Source: Exobasidium rhododendri (taxonomy: Eukaryota > Basidiomycota > Exobasidiomycetes > Exobasidiales > Exobasidiaceae). Taken from it: 64,000 bases of DNA. Shown in pieces: positions 54,461-64,000 of this stretch. Both the position numbers and the translations under genes were made by a program. Position 1 is the first letter of the stretch. Each line of letters starts with the position of its first letter. The notes beneath the pieces are model-generated. The model had not been told where the DNA came from and ran no database searches. It saw only the letters and a list, made by a program, of their open reading frames with translations. The stretch lies in contig CP110631.1 of NCBI GenBank assembly GCA_026210745.1, positions 1 to 64,000 on the forward strand. The letters are read 5' to 3'.

Positions 54461-56370
54461 ATTGGGGGGGGGTGGCCTTGAGGAAGGGGGAAGTGGGGTG
54501 CAGCCTTCACATCGAGGAGGAAGAAGGCGGGAGTATAGTTTGAGGGATCGTGTGTTGGTCTTCTCAATTTCTTACTAGCGCTTCGACGTTATGTAAGCGG
54601 GGGGCACTAGCCTCTCTTTGTATCTCACACCCCAGATCTAGAGCCCGGGAATCGGTCTGGTCGGTCGGTGGAGCTGGAGACCGCTCGGGTAATCATTAGC
54701 ACGATGCCGCGGCAAGAAGAGTCGAATCTTACTCTCAGCCTTTAGAACAAAGTTCGGCAAGTGAGCAATAGAGGCGCGTGCCATCTTGCAGCTTAAGGCA
54801 AACTTTGACTCTAAGAAGGAAGTAGAAAGTGGATTATTGCCGCGTGGCAGCACCAGCCACGCGACCTTCCACGCCCTTCCTGGTATTGACCGCTCAAGCG
54901 CAATGAACAGGTTGCGAGAAATGGACAGACGGAGTGACGGAATCGAGCAAAGACAGGTGCGAGGTAGTTGTGCGAAGGCTATGTGTCGATACGCAAGCAG
55001 GTATAGTTAGACCTGAATCTTTGCGGTGAATTCATAATATACATGCGTATCTATGGGTGACACTATGAACCAGAACCAAGCACCTCGTAATGTGAGCGAT
55101 TGAAGAATGCAGTAAATTCGATGTAAAGCTCCCTTTTTTTCATCTATCGTTGTAATGCGCCTTAATACATCAGTGGCATCACTGTATGCTAAATTCGAGC
55201 GTTATGTAAGCCCTTTACCTCTTTCAGACGTAGCGCTGAGTAGATAGTCGATCGTGTCTCTGTGTTGGGCTCTTCATACAGATATGATTGGGTTGTTCGG
55301 ACATGACTTCTCTAAAGAACAGCGAATGTACCTCTCATGAGCCACTCCCGAAATGCATAGTCAGTCATTCGAATTCGCTAATCTAATGCCGTGTCCTCCT
55401 TATACCCTAAAGTCTCTGACTTTTCAGTATCACGCCCACCGCTTCTCAAAACTAAACCCCCCCTACTCAATTCATTTCTGTAAAAATCTGTAAAACAAAT
55501 GTAGATCAGTGTCTTTCGAGCGTGGCATCACCCTCGAATAATAGTAATACTTTTTGTCGGTGAGAAAGTCCTGAAAAAGACCGATCAACGCTTACGGCAC
55601 ACATGGTAACGGGGATAAAGAGCAAAAGTATCGTGCCGATTGATTGTACGTATCAGTCTTTGCGCAATGAAGAACTTGGGAAGTCATAACGCATCAACAT
55701 ATACTACACTATACCGGTTTTACATGATGTGGAATCTTCAATGTATATCTGAAGAGCTTTTCAAAAACCTATGTAAAATTCCTCTTCGGTCGGTGCAATG
55801 AGTGCTGGTGTAGGGATGCATCAGCTCCTCTGCAGCGCAAGACCGCCCAGTGCAACTTTCTATAGGCTGATGACCAGGTTTCTAAGACAACAAGCCTCGT
55901 TCAGTCTGATATTAATCCCAGCATCCACTTCACCACTTCTACTCTCAAATGACTCATCGTTCAATTACGTGCAGGTAGGAAATCATCATGTCAATCTTTC
56001 GCACTGCGTAGATTTCCCTCTAGTCTTTCGCTAACCTACGTCGCTCCTAACGCATCTACAAATCAAATCCAAGACGTTGCTGTCGATCTGGAACATATCT
56101 TGCCAAAGTGAGATGTATCTCACACGCCGTCTCTGTGTGCGGGACAGTCGGCACCGTTGCACCGGCAAAACAGAGGTAGTAAATAATTCAAATCATGGAC
56201 GATCTGCAAAGACGGTTGGCAGTCGCGTGCGCGTCTAAATCTTCCTTACAAACCTCTGATCAGAGATAATGTAGTGTACAGTAGTAAGCTTGAGAATTAC
56301 TTCCTTTGCTCCACTCATCACACGCCTCTTCTCACTGCCCGATGCGCAAAGGTCAAAATAGAGTCAGCGA
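54461..56370. other. 1.9-kb gene-free, AT-rich region
   Basis: No supported gene: only short open frames with no domain, no convincing splice structure, and no obvious repeats. It contains the promoter of MFS-3 (left) and of the kinase-like gene (right). Confidence 0.45.
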
Positions 56371-57406
56371 ATGATACACTTTCAAAAAGAGATTGGCTCC
56401 ACTGAGCGAGCGATGCTCGCAGCGTCAATAGAAAGCTACCTGCGGGATGAACATTCGCAGGGAGAGGAACGATGGAGTGATCAGGGCATCGAGCACCATA
56501 CGATCAGAGTGCGAGCTGTTGCGGCACAACGCAAACGAGACGCACCAATTGTCAACATTGTAGGACTCTTCGACACGGAAGTCTTCTGGAAGCAATGCAA
56601 ACCTGATTGCAGCGCGTCAAAATTGTCGCAATTCAAAGAGGAGATAAAGGCGGCTACATGGGCAGGCACGCACGAGGTGGGGCCGCCAGTGAGGTATGCA
56701 AACATGGAGCAATTCATCGTCTGTACCGTGGCGATACAAAACGACAATTCCAATCCTTCGAGGTCCAGGAGACGCGCGATACGCTCAGATCTTGGAAAGG
56801 CTTCTGCTCATGCACAGGGTCGCCCTGGATGATATTGGTAGCCCAGACTTGAGCTTATCCCTCGAAAATCGCGTCCTGTGCATCCCATACGGAGCTCCAG
56901 ACCTCCAGCCAGAAAACTTTCTTGATGAAAGGGTGAGCACTACCCTCGAAGAGATCTCGGTGCTACGGTCAAGGATCACTGCCTTTCCTTATGAGCCTGT
57001 GCTCGTCCATGACGACCCGGGGGAGCACAATGCAAGATTCACGGCAAGCAGAGCGTATCTGATCGACTACGAAACATCTCGATACAACGATCCGATGTTC
57101 GATCTTGTACTCTTGTCGGACCTCTACAGCGATCAAGGTCTCATGAACTTTGACATCTGCACGTACATCCGTGAGCACTATCCAACGGGCAGCTTCGAAA
57201 GGTACTGTCTAGCGTGCGCCTACCGGGTCATTCAGGTCACGGTGGGAATGCGCTGGCACCCTACCGACTGGAAAGGCTCCAAAGCACAAAAGGAAGCGAT
57301 CGAATTTCATTATCAGCAATTCCGAGCTGCGAAGGTGGAGTTATCGCAACACTCGAGCACGTCGGCGTGGACGATTGACCGCTCAAAGGGTACGAGGGAC
57401 AGATAG
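56371..57406 (+). CDS. Choline-kinase/APH-like phosphotransferase, probably 2 exons
   Basis: The ATG at 56371 opens the N-lobe (IVNIVGLFDTEVFWKQCK, EEIKAATWAGTHEVGPPVRYA). The C-lobe, in another frame, carries the catalytic HDDPGEHN (HxDxxxxN) and LIDYE metal-binding motif typical of choline kinase and aminoglycoside-type kinases. A short intron 56723-56771 (49 bp, GT-AG) would join the frames into 328 residues; other splices or a frame defect are possible. The substrate is uncertain, but choline or ethanolamine is attractive because CPT1, which uses the activated product, is the next gene. Confidence 0.7.
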
Positions 57407-57557
57407 AAGGCCGACTTGATCAGGACTTTGGCTCCTCACTCGTTGGCTACAGGAAGTCGCGATGTAAGTACAAGCTTGCAAATTCGGGCACATCGCAATT
57501 CGTACAAGCGATGCCCGTGTTCAGTCTTTCATCCCTACAATGCAGACGTGAATGCTT

Positions 57558-59147
57558 TCATTGTTTGACACTTTCCAGATTAATGACCTTGGACTTAGAG
57601 GGACGAGTAACGACAAAGCAAGAGATGCCCACTATCGAACAAGTTCATACCAGTGGTCAGCCAGGCGCTTCCAACTCCTCTGTCCTTCGAAGAATATGTG
57701 ACTCACGCTCTTCTTTGATCGTCTGGATCACGTCTGCGCACATGTAGGCGTATAGTGCTAATGCACCAGCTAGAGATGCATAAATGAGCGTCTGTGTCCT
57801 CTCTGGCGTCGACTGGACGATGGGGCTACAAGGGTGCAAGCGCAAAGTAAGCAATCGTTACCAGAAGTAGCTTTCCCATGAGGACTCACTTTGGTAGAGC
57901 AGCGTCCAGAGCAAAGACGAGGGACCAGCAGAGAGCAATATTGAAGCGTGGCAAGCGTCCCTTACTGACGTGCTTGACGATGACGAGACCCTGAGTTTAG
58001 ACGAAAAATGGGGTACAAGGAGGGGCAGGGAGGACACGAAGGATAGTTCAGGCATCTGGTCTGCACACGACTTTTTCTTCTTCGATGCGCTCCTTACCAC
58101 ATGATATGCATATCCAACACCCCAATAGCACATGAAAGGCAGGAACAGCTTCTTATCTTGCAGTATGTACGATCCGTTGGACGACAGCCAGTACAGATTG
58201 AACGAAGAGTGCAGAATGATCGGTAGCAATGAATTGCGTGCTGCCTTTGCTCGTTCAAGTGCCATGTCCACTGTATCTTTCTCATCTATCTTCTCCTTTA
58301 CTACTTGCATAGTCTGTGTGTAGCTGCATGCGAATTATCACGATCAGCTCACGAAATCTGATGTCAGTCTGGGCATACTTACTGATTCAACTCACGTTCC
58401 AATGATACTTGCTGAAAGACCGGAGAAGATCAAGGCAAGGAAGACCTGCTTGCCGTTGATTGCGACACTGTCAAGATGGACGCCCAGTATATCAAGTAGT
58501 GGGAGTATATCAAGTAGTGGGTGGAGCAGGTCGTTCTCCCACACTGTCAGTCCTTGTGCGCTGGACGCCGAGATCAAATGTACCGCACAGACGATCAACA
58601 CCCCCTCGACACCCCCGCCAAACGAGGAGAGATGCAACGTGCCCAAATGGTACTCTCTCCAGATCGGAAGGAAGAAGTTCGCATACGTTCCCACCACCGT
58701 TGCTACGGTCCACCACGAACGACCTGTATTCAAAGCAGAAGCACACAGCAGAGGACCCATCGTGACGTATAGTGCATCGCAGAGGTGGTCAAACAGCTCT
58801 CCCAGGGGACTCGACAGTCCGATTCGTCTAGCTTGCTTTCCGTCGATGCAGTCGAGGGATTGATAGATGAACAGGCCCAGAGAGAATGTCACGTATGCGA
58901 AACGAGGTACGTTGTGCTGACAGTCAAAGGCGGAGTCGTAATACAACAAAGTGGCGAAATTCGCAAGAATGAAAGAGAATCCAAACAGCGTGATCGCATT
59001 GGGAGCTATCCACATGGGAACAAAGGTCACCAGCCAAGACCAGTATCTGTCCATAAAGTACCTTGTCGCCAGACTGTCATCCTGCCCCTTGAACGAGTAG
59101 ACATGAAGGTTCTTCCGGTCGTGCTCGCTGATGAATCGACTCTTCAT
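57558..59147 (-). CDS. CPT1: Choline/ethanolamine phosphotransferase (CPT1/EPT1-like), 5 exons
   Basis: Exons 58396-59147, 58098-58323, 57890-57990, 57707-57825 and 57558-57631 give 423 residues, close to yeast Cpt1/Ept1. The CDP-alcohol phosphotransferase motif is complete: Asp102-Gly103, Ala106-Arg107, Gly116, Asp120 and Asp124 (DGX2ARX8GX3DX3D). Several hydrophobic helices follow. It transfers phosphocholine or phosphoethanolamine from CDP-headgroup to diacylglycerol, the last step of the Kennedy pathway in the ER/Golgi. Headgroup preference cannot be read off. The last exon (LGISCFVV) fits the family's C-terminus. The start was chosen at the first ATG. Confidence 0.92.
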
Positions 59148-59542
59148 GGATGTCAGAGTGTATGCTGGAGGAAACAAAGTTCTGCGTGGAGTCACTGCAC
59201 TCTGTCTTCTCCCCTTCCTCTCTTCTTCTCTGAGGGTAGTGTGCGTGTACGATTCCTTCGATCAGGCAGCTTCGAGGTTTGCCACTTAGCTTCTTCCTTG
59301 TAAAATCTGAAAATCGTGAAAAAATTATTAAAAGTAAGTCCATTCTAAATTTTCCAGGGGGAGCTATTTTAGGGTTTGTTGATACAGGCGGGGAAATGCA
59401 AGAAATCGGGGGTAGCTTCATGTGGGATGACGTGACGAAAGTTTTTTTTTGACACGACGTGTAGGCAGCAGAGAAGCAAGGAGACAAGGGTAAAGATAAG
59501 ATTACAGTTGAATAAATTCGATTGATTTTTTTTCGATTCTCA
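59148..59542. other. Intergenic region
   Basis: CPT1 promoter and 3' end of the epimerase gene. A T9 run near 59442 and a T-rich stretch near 59527 are seen; nothing else is recognised. Confidence 0.4.
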
Positions 59543-61089
59543 TCAATTCAAGTCTAGTCCGTCCGGGTGGCTTGACTGCCACTTCCAAAGATGGGTGCAC
59601 TACGGGAATTCGGAAGCGGGAGGAGTAAGGTGTTAGGATGTTTTAGCGTGTCTTTGCGAATACTGACTATTTGACGATCCAAATCTCACCATGTCCTCCA
59701 TCGATCGAGTGGCTGTAAAGCCGAGCTCCTTCTCTGCCTTGCCAATGTCTGCCGATAGTCGGGCGACATCCCCGGGCCGTCTAGTGACAAAGTCGATTTC
59801 ATACTCGAAGCTGCAAAGATAATTGGAGGGTGTGAGTAGCGGTACCATCTAAAAAAGACTACACCGCGCTATACCCACCTTGACGCCTTTGCCATGCCTT
59901 CGACAAGCTGCAGAACACTCTGCTCTTTGCCAGACCCGATATTGAACACGGTGAAGGCCTCTCGCGCATCTTTGCCTCCCGTATAGTCGCCCTCCAGTAG
60001 TCGCCCCAAAGCTTTGACATGACCTTCGGCGAGATCCATGATGTGGATGTAGTCACGCAGACCGGCTGTCGTGAAGTGTAGGCAGTGAGCATTGTTACAA
60101 GAAACAACGTCACGCCCACCACTCACTTCCATCTATCGTGTCGTAGTCTGAGCCGAAGATTTGGATCTTGGCTTCCGTGCTCTCTCCTCTTGCCGCAACT
60201 TGAGCAAGTCGGGCAGGCAGATTGACCGCCATGCCTCTAGGATCTTCTCCTAGTAGGCCGGATGGGTGAGCTCCTGCAGGGCTGCGAGAGGCAATTCGTC
60301 AGAGTGAAATCTGACGTGAGACCGCAATATAGGGGTGGGACGCACTTAAAGTATCGGAGCACAACGGCGCAGAGTCTTGACTCCGGACTGCAGACTCGCC
60401 TGATGACTTCTTCGGCTTCTAGCTTCGTCTTGCCATATACACTGACGGGCTTCGTGTCACAGTCTTCTCGAGCAGGAATCACCTTTGCATTCCCGTACAC
60501 TGCTGCAGATGAGGAGAAGACAATGTACCTGCAACCGTTTTGCGCCATGACATCTAGCAACACTTTCGTTCCCCTGACATTGACGTCATAATACCTTTAA
60601 AAGCAGAAGAGAATAATCATATTGTTGAGTGAAAGCAGCGAGTGAGTGTTTTCCACCGGTCAAGACTCACAGCTGCGCTTTTGTCTCGCCTTCGCCGACG
60701 TCTTTGAGGGCGGCTAGATGTATGACAGCAACGATCGGATCGTTCTTCCTGGCATGTTCTCTGAACAACGATTGCAGAAGCTGCTCATCTCTGATGTCTC
60801 CAGATACCACTTCGATGCGCCCTGTCTCTTGTGTCCCTGAAAGTCTTCTTACTTGCCTGATGACTGCCTCCTTCGAGTTGACAAAGGTGTCCAGAACTGA
60901 GAGTAGTAGACAAGTGCGGAATCAGCGTTCGTCTACTTTTGCTGCTCTCTTCCCATCCTCTTCTTTGCGATCCGCCTCATGTCACTCACTAGTGACATTG
61001 TACAACTGTGTCTCAAGCAGCACCAATGCTATGTGACTTCCGATGAATCCTGCACCTCCAGTCAGGAGGATTCGCCTCCGTGCAGTCAT
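59543..61089 (-). CDS. GAL10: UDP-glucose 4-epimerase, 7 exons
   Basis: Exons 60990-61089, 60671-60896, 60346-60594, 60127-60281, 59879-60065, 59690-59810 and 59543-59599 keep phase and give 364 residues. Extended-SDR features are TGGAGFIG (10-17), the FSSSAAVYG strand, catalytic YGKTK, FNPAGAHPSG, DYIHIMDLAEGH and a C-terminal WKWQSSHPDG. It interconverts UDP-glucose and UDP-galactose in the cytosol. Unlike yeast Gal10 there is no fused mutarotase domain, so UGE1 may be the better name. It shares a 369-bp promoter region with the UDP-glycosyltransferase. Confidence 0.95.
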
Positions 61090-61458
61090 CTAATCGCGCA
61101 GAGTTTGTCGTCTTGTAGTGGTTAAAAGCAATCATGTGCGGAGCTCTTTATCATTGGTCTTCCTCCCCTAAAAATGGTCTGTATTACGCGCGCAGCTCCT
61201 TCCTATTATCCAAGTCAGAGGTCGGAAATCGAAAGACTATAGATAGAACTGGGTGCCGCGAAAGTAATTGCCGCGGGCGAGATGAAACAAATCAGGGACT
61301 CACCGATTAAATTCGCCTACGATTCGCGTCTGAAAGCTGTTCATGAAAAAAAGAAGAAGGAATATATGGTCACGCGGTCCTGCTTCCCTGCCCTGCCCTA
61401 TCTCCTCTCCACCTTTCCCCTCTTTTCCCCTCGGATCTGCGCCACAGTCACGCCAGCA
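61090..61458. promoter_or_regulatory. Divergent promoter between epimerase and glycosyltransferase
   Basis: 369 bp between the two start codons. The + frame stays open upstream to 61282, but that extension has no family features, so it is treated as 5' leader. Confidence 0.4.
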
Positions 61459-63108
61459 ATGCCATCGTCCTCTGACAAAACCCACTGGGTGTCCCTCTGC
61501 TTCCCGGCGTGGGGGCATGTACACAACACAATCATCTTCAGCATCCGCGCACTCCGGCACAATGAAGATCTATTCATGACACTGCTGCTCCACAAAGACG
61601 TCACCGCAAGGGCCCACAAAGACATCGAGGCTTTGACACGGAGCAATAACATCAAAGAGAGAATCAACGTCGTCGGTCTGGAGCCAACAACAGAACAATG
61701 CGAAGGGGAGATCTTCCGGGAACATCTTCCCCCCTTCTACAACGACGGACAGGAGCTGTATCTCGATTTTAGCAACAAGTGGCACACGATAAAACAGCAA
61801 GGAAAGATCTCATGTGCTTTGTCGGGGAAGACGTACGACTACAGCGAAGAATCCTCCATCGCAAGACCGTCCGCGTTCTTCCACGAGTACTTTGCCTTTC
61901 GTATCGCAGATTTCGTCAAGCAAGACAGCATCAAGCAAGCCAACCCTACTCTCGTTGCCGTGTTGTGGTTCTCTGAGCTGTCTAGTCTATGGCAACTGGC
62001 AAAAGCTGACTCTGACGAGAAGCAACGTAGTGCAAGCGCGCAAGAACTAGGAGACGACTTCGAGAGGCGATTCGATCTCGAGCCGTATGAAGTGTATTCC
62101 ACTCCCGGCCTTCCAGACATGCACGCGGGCGAGCTCAATCCGACACGGTTACCGTGGAACAAGCCGGCATTCCACGTTATGGGTCGAGCACAACATATGA
62201 TAGCGAACACCGATGATGCGGCCGTTATTGGATGCAGTTCGTCTTTTCAGCCCACCACCAACAAAATTTTCCGAGACTGGTTCGAGGGTAGGATGGGGAA
62301 GAAGGTGTTCTCTGTAGGAGCGATGCACACGATTGATCCGTTGGACAGCGTTGACGACGAGGATGAGGGCAAGAGTGCGGATGAGTCAATGGTATTCCTT
62401 CGCACTGCAAGTACAAGATGGGGACTCGGTAGCGTAGTCTATGTCGCCTTTGGATCCATGATCTTTCCCAGTCATCACCCGGAACAGTTCCCAGCGTTTG
62501 TGCAGGCCCTGTTTGAAGGCGACAATGCTCGTCCGTGTATCTTTAGTCTTTCGCAGTCTATTCAAGACAGTCTGCCGGAGGAGACGAAAAGTGTCATGGA
62601 AAAAGCATCCCAGAACGGGCTTCTCCATCTCAGCACCTGGGTTCCGCAAACAAGAATCTTGCAAGACGAGGCCGTCGGTTGCTTTGTGACACACGCCGGG
62701 TCGAATAGCATGTTTGAGTCCATGTGCGCATCCAAGCCCATGGTTGCGTGGCCACACTCGGGGGACGGACCGGCGATAGCTGTGTATCACTCGGAAGTGC
62801 TCGATACGTCGTGGGAGCTGTTGCAAATACGCGGCCCTACTGCGTGTGAGCCTCTTCGAAGTAGAAAGTCGAGGAGCGTATCATCTTCTTCACCTCACTT
62901 CAAGGCGCTGGGAGAGCCTTCTGCTATCAAAAAAGAGGTTGAAAGGGTTCTCCTTGGCGAAGCGCAACCTCACAATCCAACTTATCATCGCAAGAGAGCC
63001 AATGCAGAGAAGCTTGGCAAAACGATCAAGGGAGAATTCAGTCCGTCGGGCGAGGTCCGGCGGGAGCTGGAGAGACTCCAGGCTGTATCCGCATCCCTGA
63101 CAATGTAA
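61459..63108 (+). CDS. UDP-glycosyltransferase (GT1-like)
   Basis: Intronless, 549 residues from ATG 61459, chosen because the N-terminal Rossmann strand (WVSLCFPAWGHVHN, catalytic-type His20) begins right after it. The C-terminal half has the donor-binding segment WVPQTRILQDEAVGCFVTHAGSNS...E, followed by VAWPHSGDGP, matching the GT-B plant-signature-like motif. Such enzymes move a sugar from a UDP-sugar to a small lipophilic acceptor. A stretch DEDEGKSADES may be a surface loop. The divergent epimerase neighbour can supply UDP-galactose/UDP-glucose. The adenylating-enzyme gene follows on the same strand. Confidence 0.88.
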   Translation: MPSSSDKTHWVSLCFPAWGHVHNTIIFSIRALRHNEDLFMTLLLHKDVTARAHKDIEALTRSNNIKERINVVGLEPTTEQCEGEIFREHLPPFYNDGQELYLDFSNKWHTIKQQGKISCALSGKTYDYSEESSIARPSAFFHEYFAFRIADFVKQDSIKQANPTLVAVLWFSELSSLWQLAKADSDEKQRSASAQELGDDFERRFDLEPYEVYSTPGLPDMHAGELNPTRLPWNKPAFHVMGRAQHMIANTDDAAVIGCSSSFQPTTNKIFRDWFEGRMGKKVFSVGAMHTIDPLDSVDDEDEGKSADESMVFLRTASTRWGLGSVVYVAFGSMIFPSHHPEQFPAFVQALFEGDNARPCIFSLSQSIQDSLPEETKSVMEKASQNGLLHLSTWVPQTRILQDEAVGCFVTHAGSNSMFESMCASKPMVAWPHSGDGPAIAVYHSEVLDTSWELLQIRGPTACEPLRSRKSRSVSSSSPHFKALGEPSAIKKEVERVLLGEAQPHNPTYHRKRANAEKLGKTIKGEFSPSGEVRRELERLQAVSASLTM

Positions 63109-63316
63109 ATTTACCCATGCTACTTGCAATTTATATCGTAGAATTGTATCTTCGTAGCTGAGGCAACATTTGACAGTGACGATCTCTGTAGGCCACGCGT
63201 GTGATGTAAGAGTGTTATTTCGTAAGACAACAGGGGAGAGAGGAAAAAAGATAGAGGTGGGGGATTAAAACGCGACTTTTCCATCTTTTCACCTGTTCAA
63301 CCTCCACCATCATATC

Positions 63317-64000
63317 ATGGCGACACAGGTCGACAATCTGGCGGATCTGTGGGATGGGCTGCAAGGAAACAGCAAGGACTGCGCTGCTCTGTCGTTCCTG
63401 GACGAACAGTCGGGCATAGAGAGGACAATCACATTTGGTCAGCTGGACGATCTGGTGTGTGACGCCCAAGCACGTCTTCATCTGCCGCTTCAGTCGATCG
63501 AAAAGGACATCCTTGGTAAAACACCAGTGGTTGCCATCTGCCTCGGGAACACGCTCGAGTGGATGGTCTGGTTCTGGTCTGCGGTGCTATCGCGGTGCAG
63601 GGTGGTAATCATAGATTCATCCTTGTGTCGCACGGCGCAAAGACAAAGGGAGTTCGACAACATCTGCCTGGAGACTGGCGTCGATCTGATCATCTGCGAT
63701 GGGGGAGATGATCGCAAAATCAGCTTGTTGTCTTCTGGGTTGCTTGTATCTGTCATCTGCACGGCGAGCGATGCGACTACTCATAAGAGCATGCAGACAG
63801 GCTTGAGAATAACCCGTGATGCCTCTGTCACGGACATTGTTCTGACGACCAGGTGAGCCGGCTAAAAGTTAACCTTGTCATCTTTCCCGCTAATTGTGTG
63901 AGGACATACGTGCACTTAGCGGCTCGAGCGGGAGCTGCAAGGCTGTTCTACACTCTCACAGATCTCTTCTCTTAGCGGCAAAGAGCCTGCATCCCTCTCT
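63317..64000 (+). CDS. Adenylate-forming (ANL) enzyme, 5' part, cut by the window end
   Basis: Exon 1 (63317-63852) and the start of exon 2 (63920 onward) are visible, with a 67-bp intron. The N-terminal subdomain reads ITFGQLDDLV...PVVAICLGNTLEWMVWFWSAVLSRC, and the exon junction restores the A3 core TSGSSGSCKAVLHSHRSLL (family form TSGSTGxPKG). This predicts ATP-dependent adenylation of a carboxylic or amino acid. Whether it is a simple acyl-CoA ligase, an NRPS or an NRPS-like reductase cannot be told because the rest lies beyond 64000. Confidence 0.85.

Noticed and set aside
1-64000. CRISPR arrays, rRNA genes, riboswitches, bacterial-type operons
   Set aside because: Nothing of the kind was seen. 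Tandem repeats here are eukaryotic subtelomeric types without spacer structure.

Overview
This window is a chromosome end of a fungus, most likely a basidiomycete (inference from many short introns of about 50-95 bp, TTAGGG-type telomere repeats, and the gene repertoire). No single gene fixes the genus. The left edge is a terminal CCCTAA array (1-401). It is followed by about 6 kb of gene-free subtelomeric repeats: dispersed 85-250 bp repeats (900-2340), a degenerate ~250-bp tandem family carrying a reversed TTAGGGTGCGCGC box (2790-5070), and a 68-bp minisatellite with CACGTG and ACGCGT palindromes (5141-5745). Two tRNA-like Pol III promoter remnants lie at 5765-6020.

6.6-11.3 kb holds an odd unit. 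A 2-oxoglutarate/Fe(II) oxygenase-like gene resembling the Tet/JBP family converges on an unrecognised gene (8012-10149) that has an acidic N-terminus and two zinc-ribbon-like repeats. The 5' end of the second gene has been tandemly duplicated. This is the best candidate for something undescribed.

11.8-40 kb is an accessory gene region: a GFA/CENP-V-like protein, P450-1, a Sec14-like lipid transfer protein, three Zn2Cys6 regulators, a DHA1-type MFS exporter, a thioesterase-like protein, an SDR, an M20 peptidase, an MCT-like MFS carrier, a stand-alone B3/B4-domain protein, two orphan proteins (one secreted), and a GIT1-like glycerophosphodiester permease. Three zinc-cluster regulators among enzymes and transporters within 18 kb suggest one or more inducible metabolic clusters.

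41-48 kb holds a P450 relic and a young, almost whole Ty1/copia element with 199-bp LTRs and a 5-bp target duplication. 48-54.5 kb holds a small secreted protein, a full-length P450 whose heme-ligand cysteine is replaced by tyrosine, an FSH-type serine hydrolase and a second MFS exporter.

56-64 kb holds a choline-kinase-like phosphotransferase, CPT1-like choline/ethanolamine phosphotransferase, UDP-glucose 4-epimerase, a divergently transcribed UDP-glycosyltransferase, and the start of an adenylate-forming enzyme cut by the right edge. Phospholipid handling (Sec14-like, GIT1-like, kinase, CPT1) and sugar-nucleotide/glycosylation chemistry are the two recognisable themes. Exon structures were derived by hand from splice sites and reading phase.
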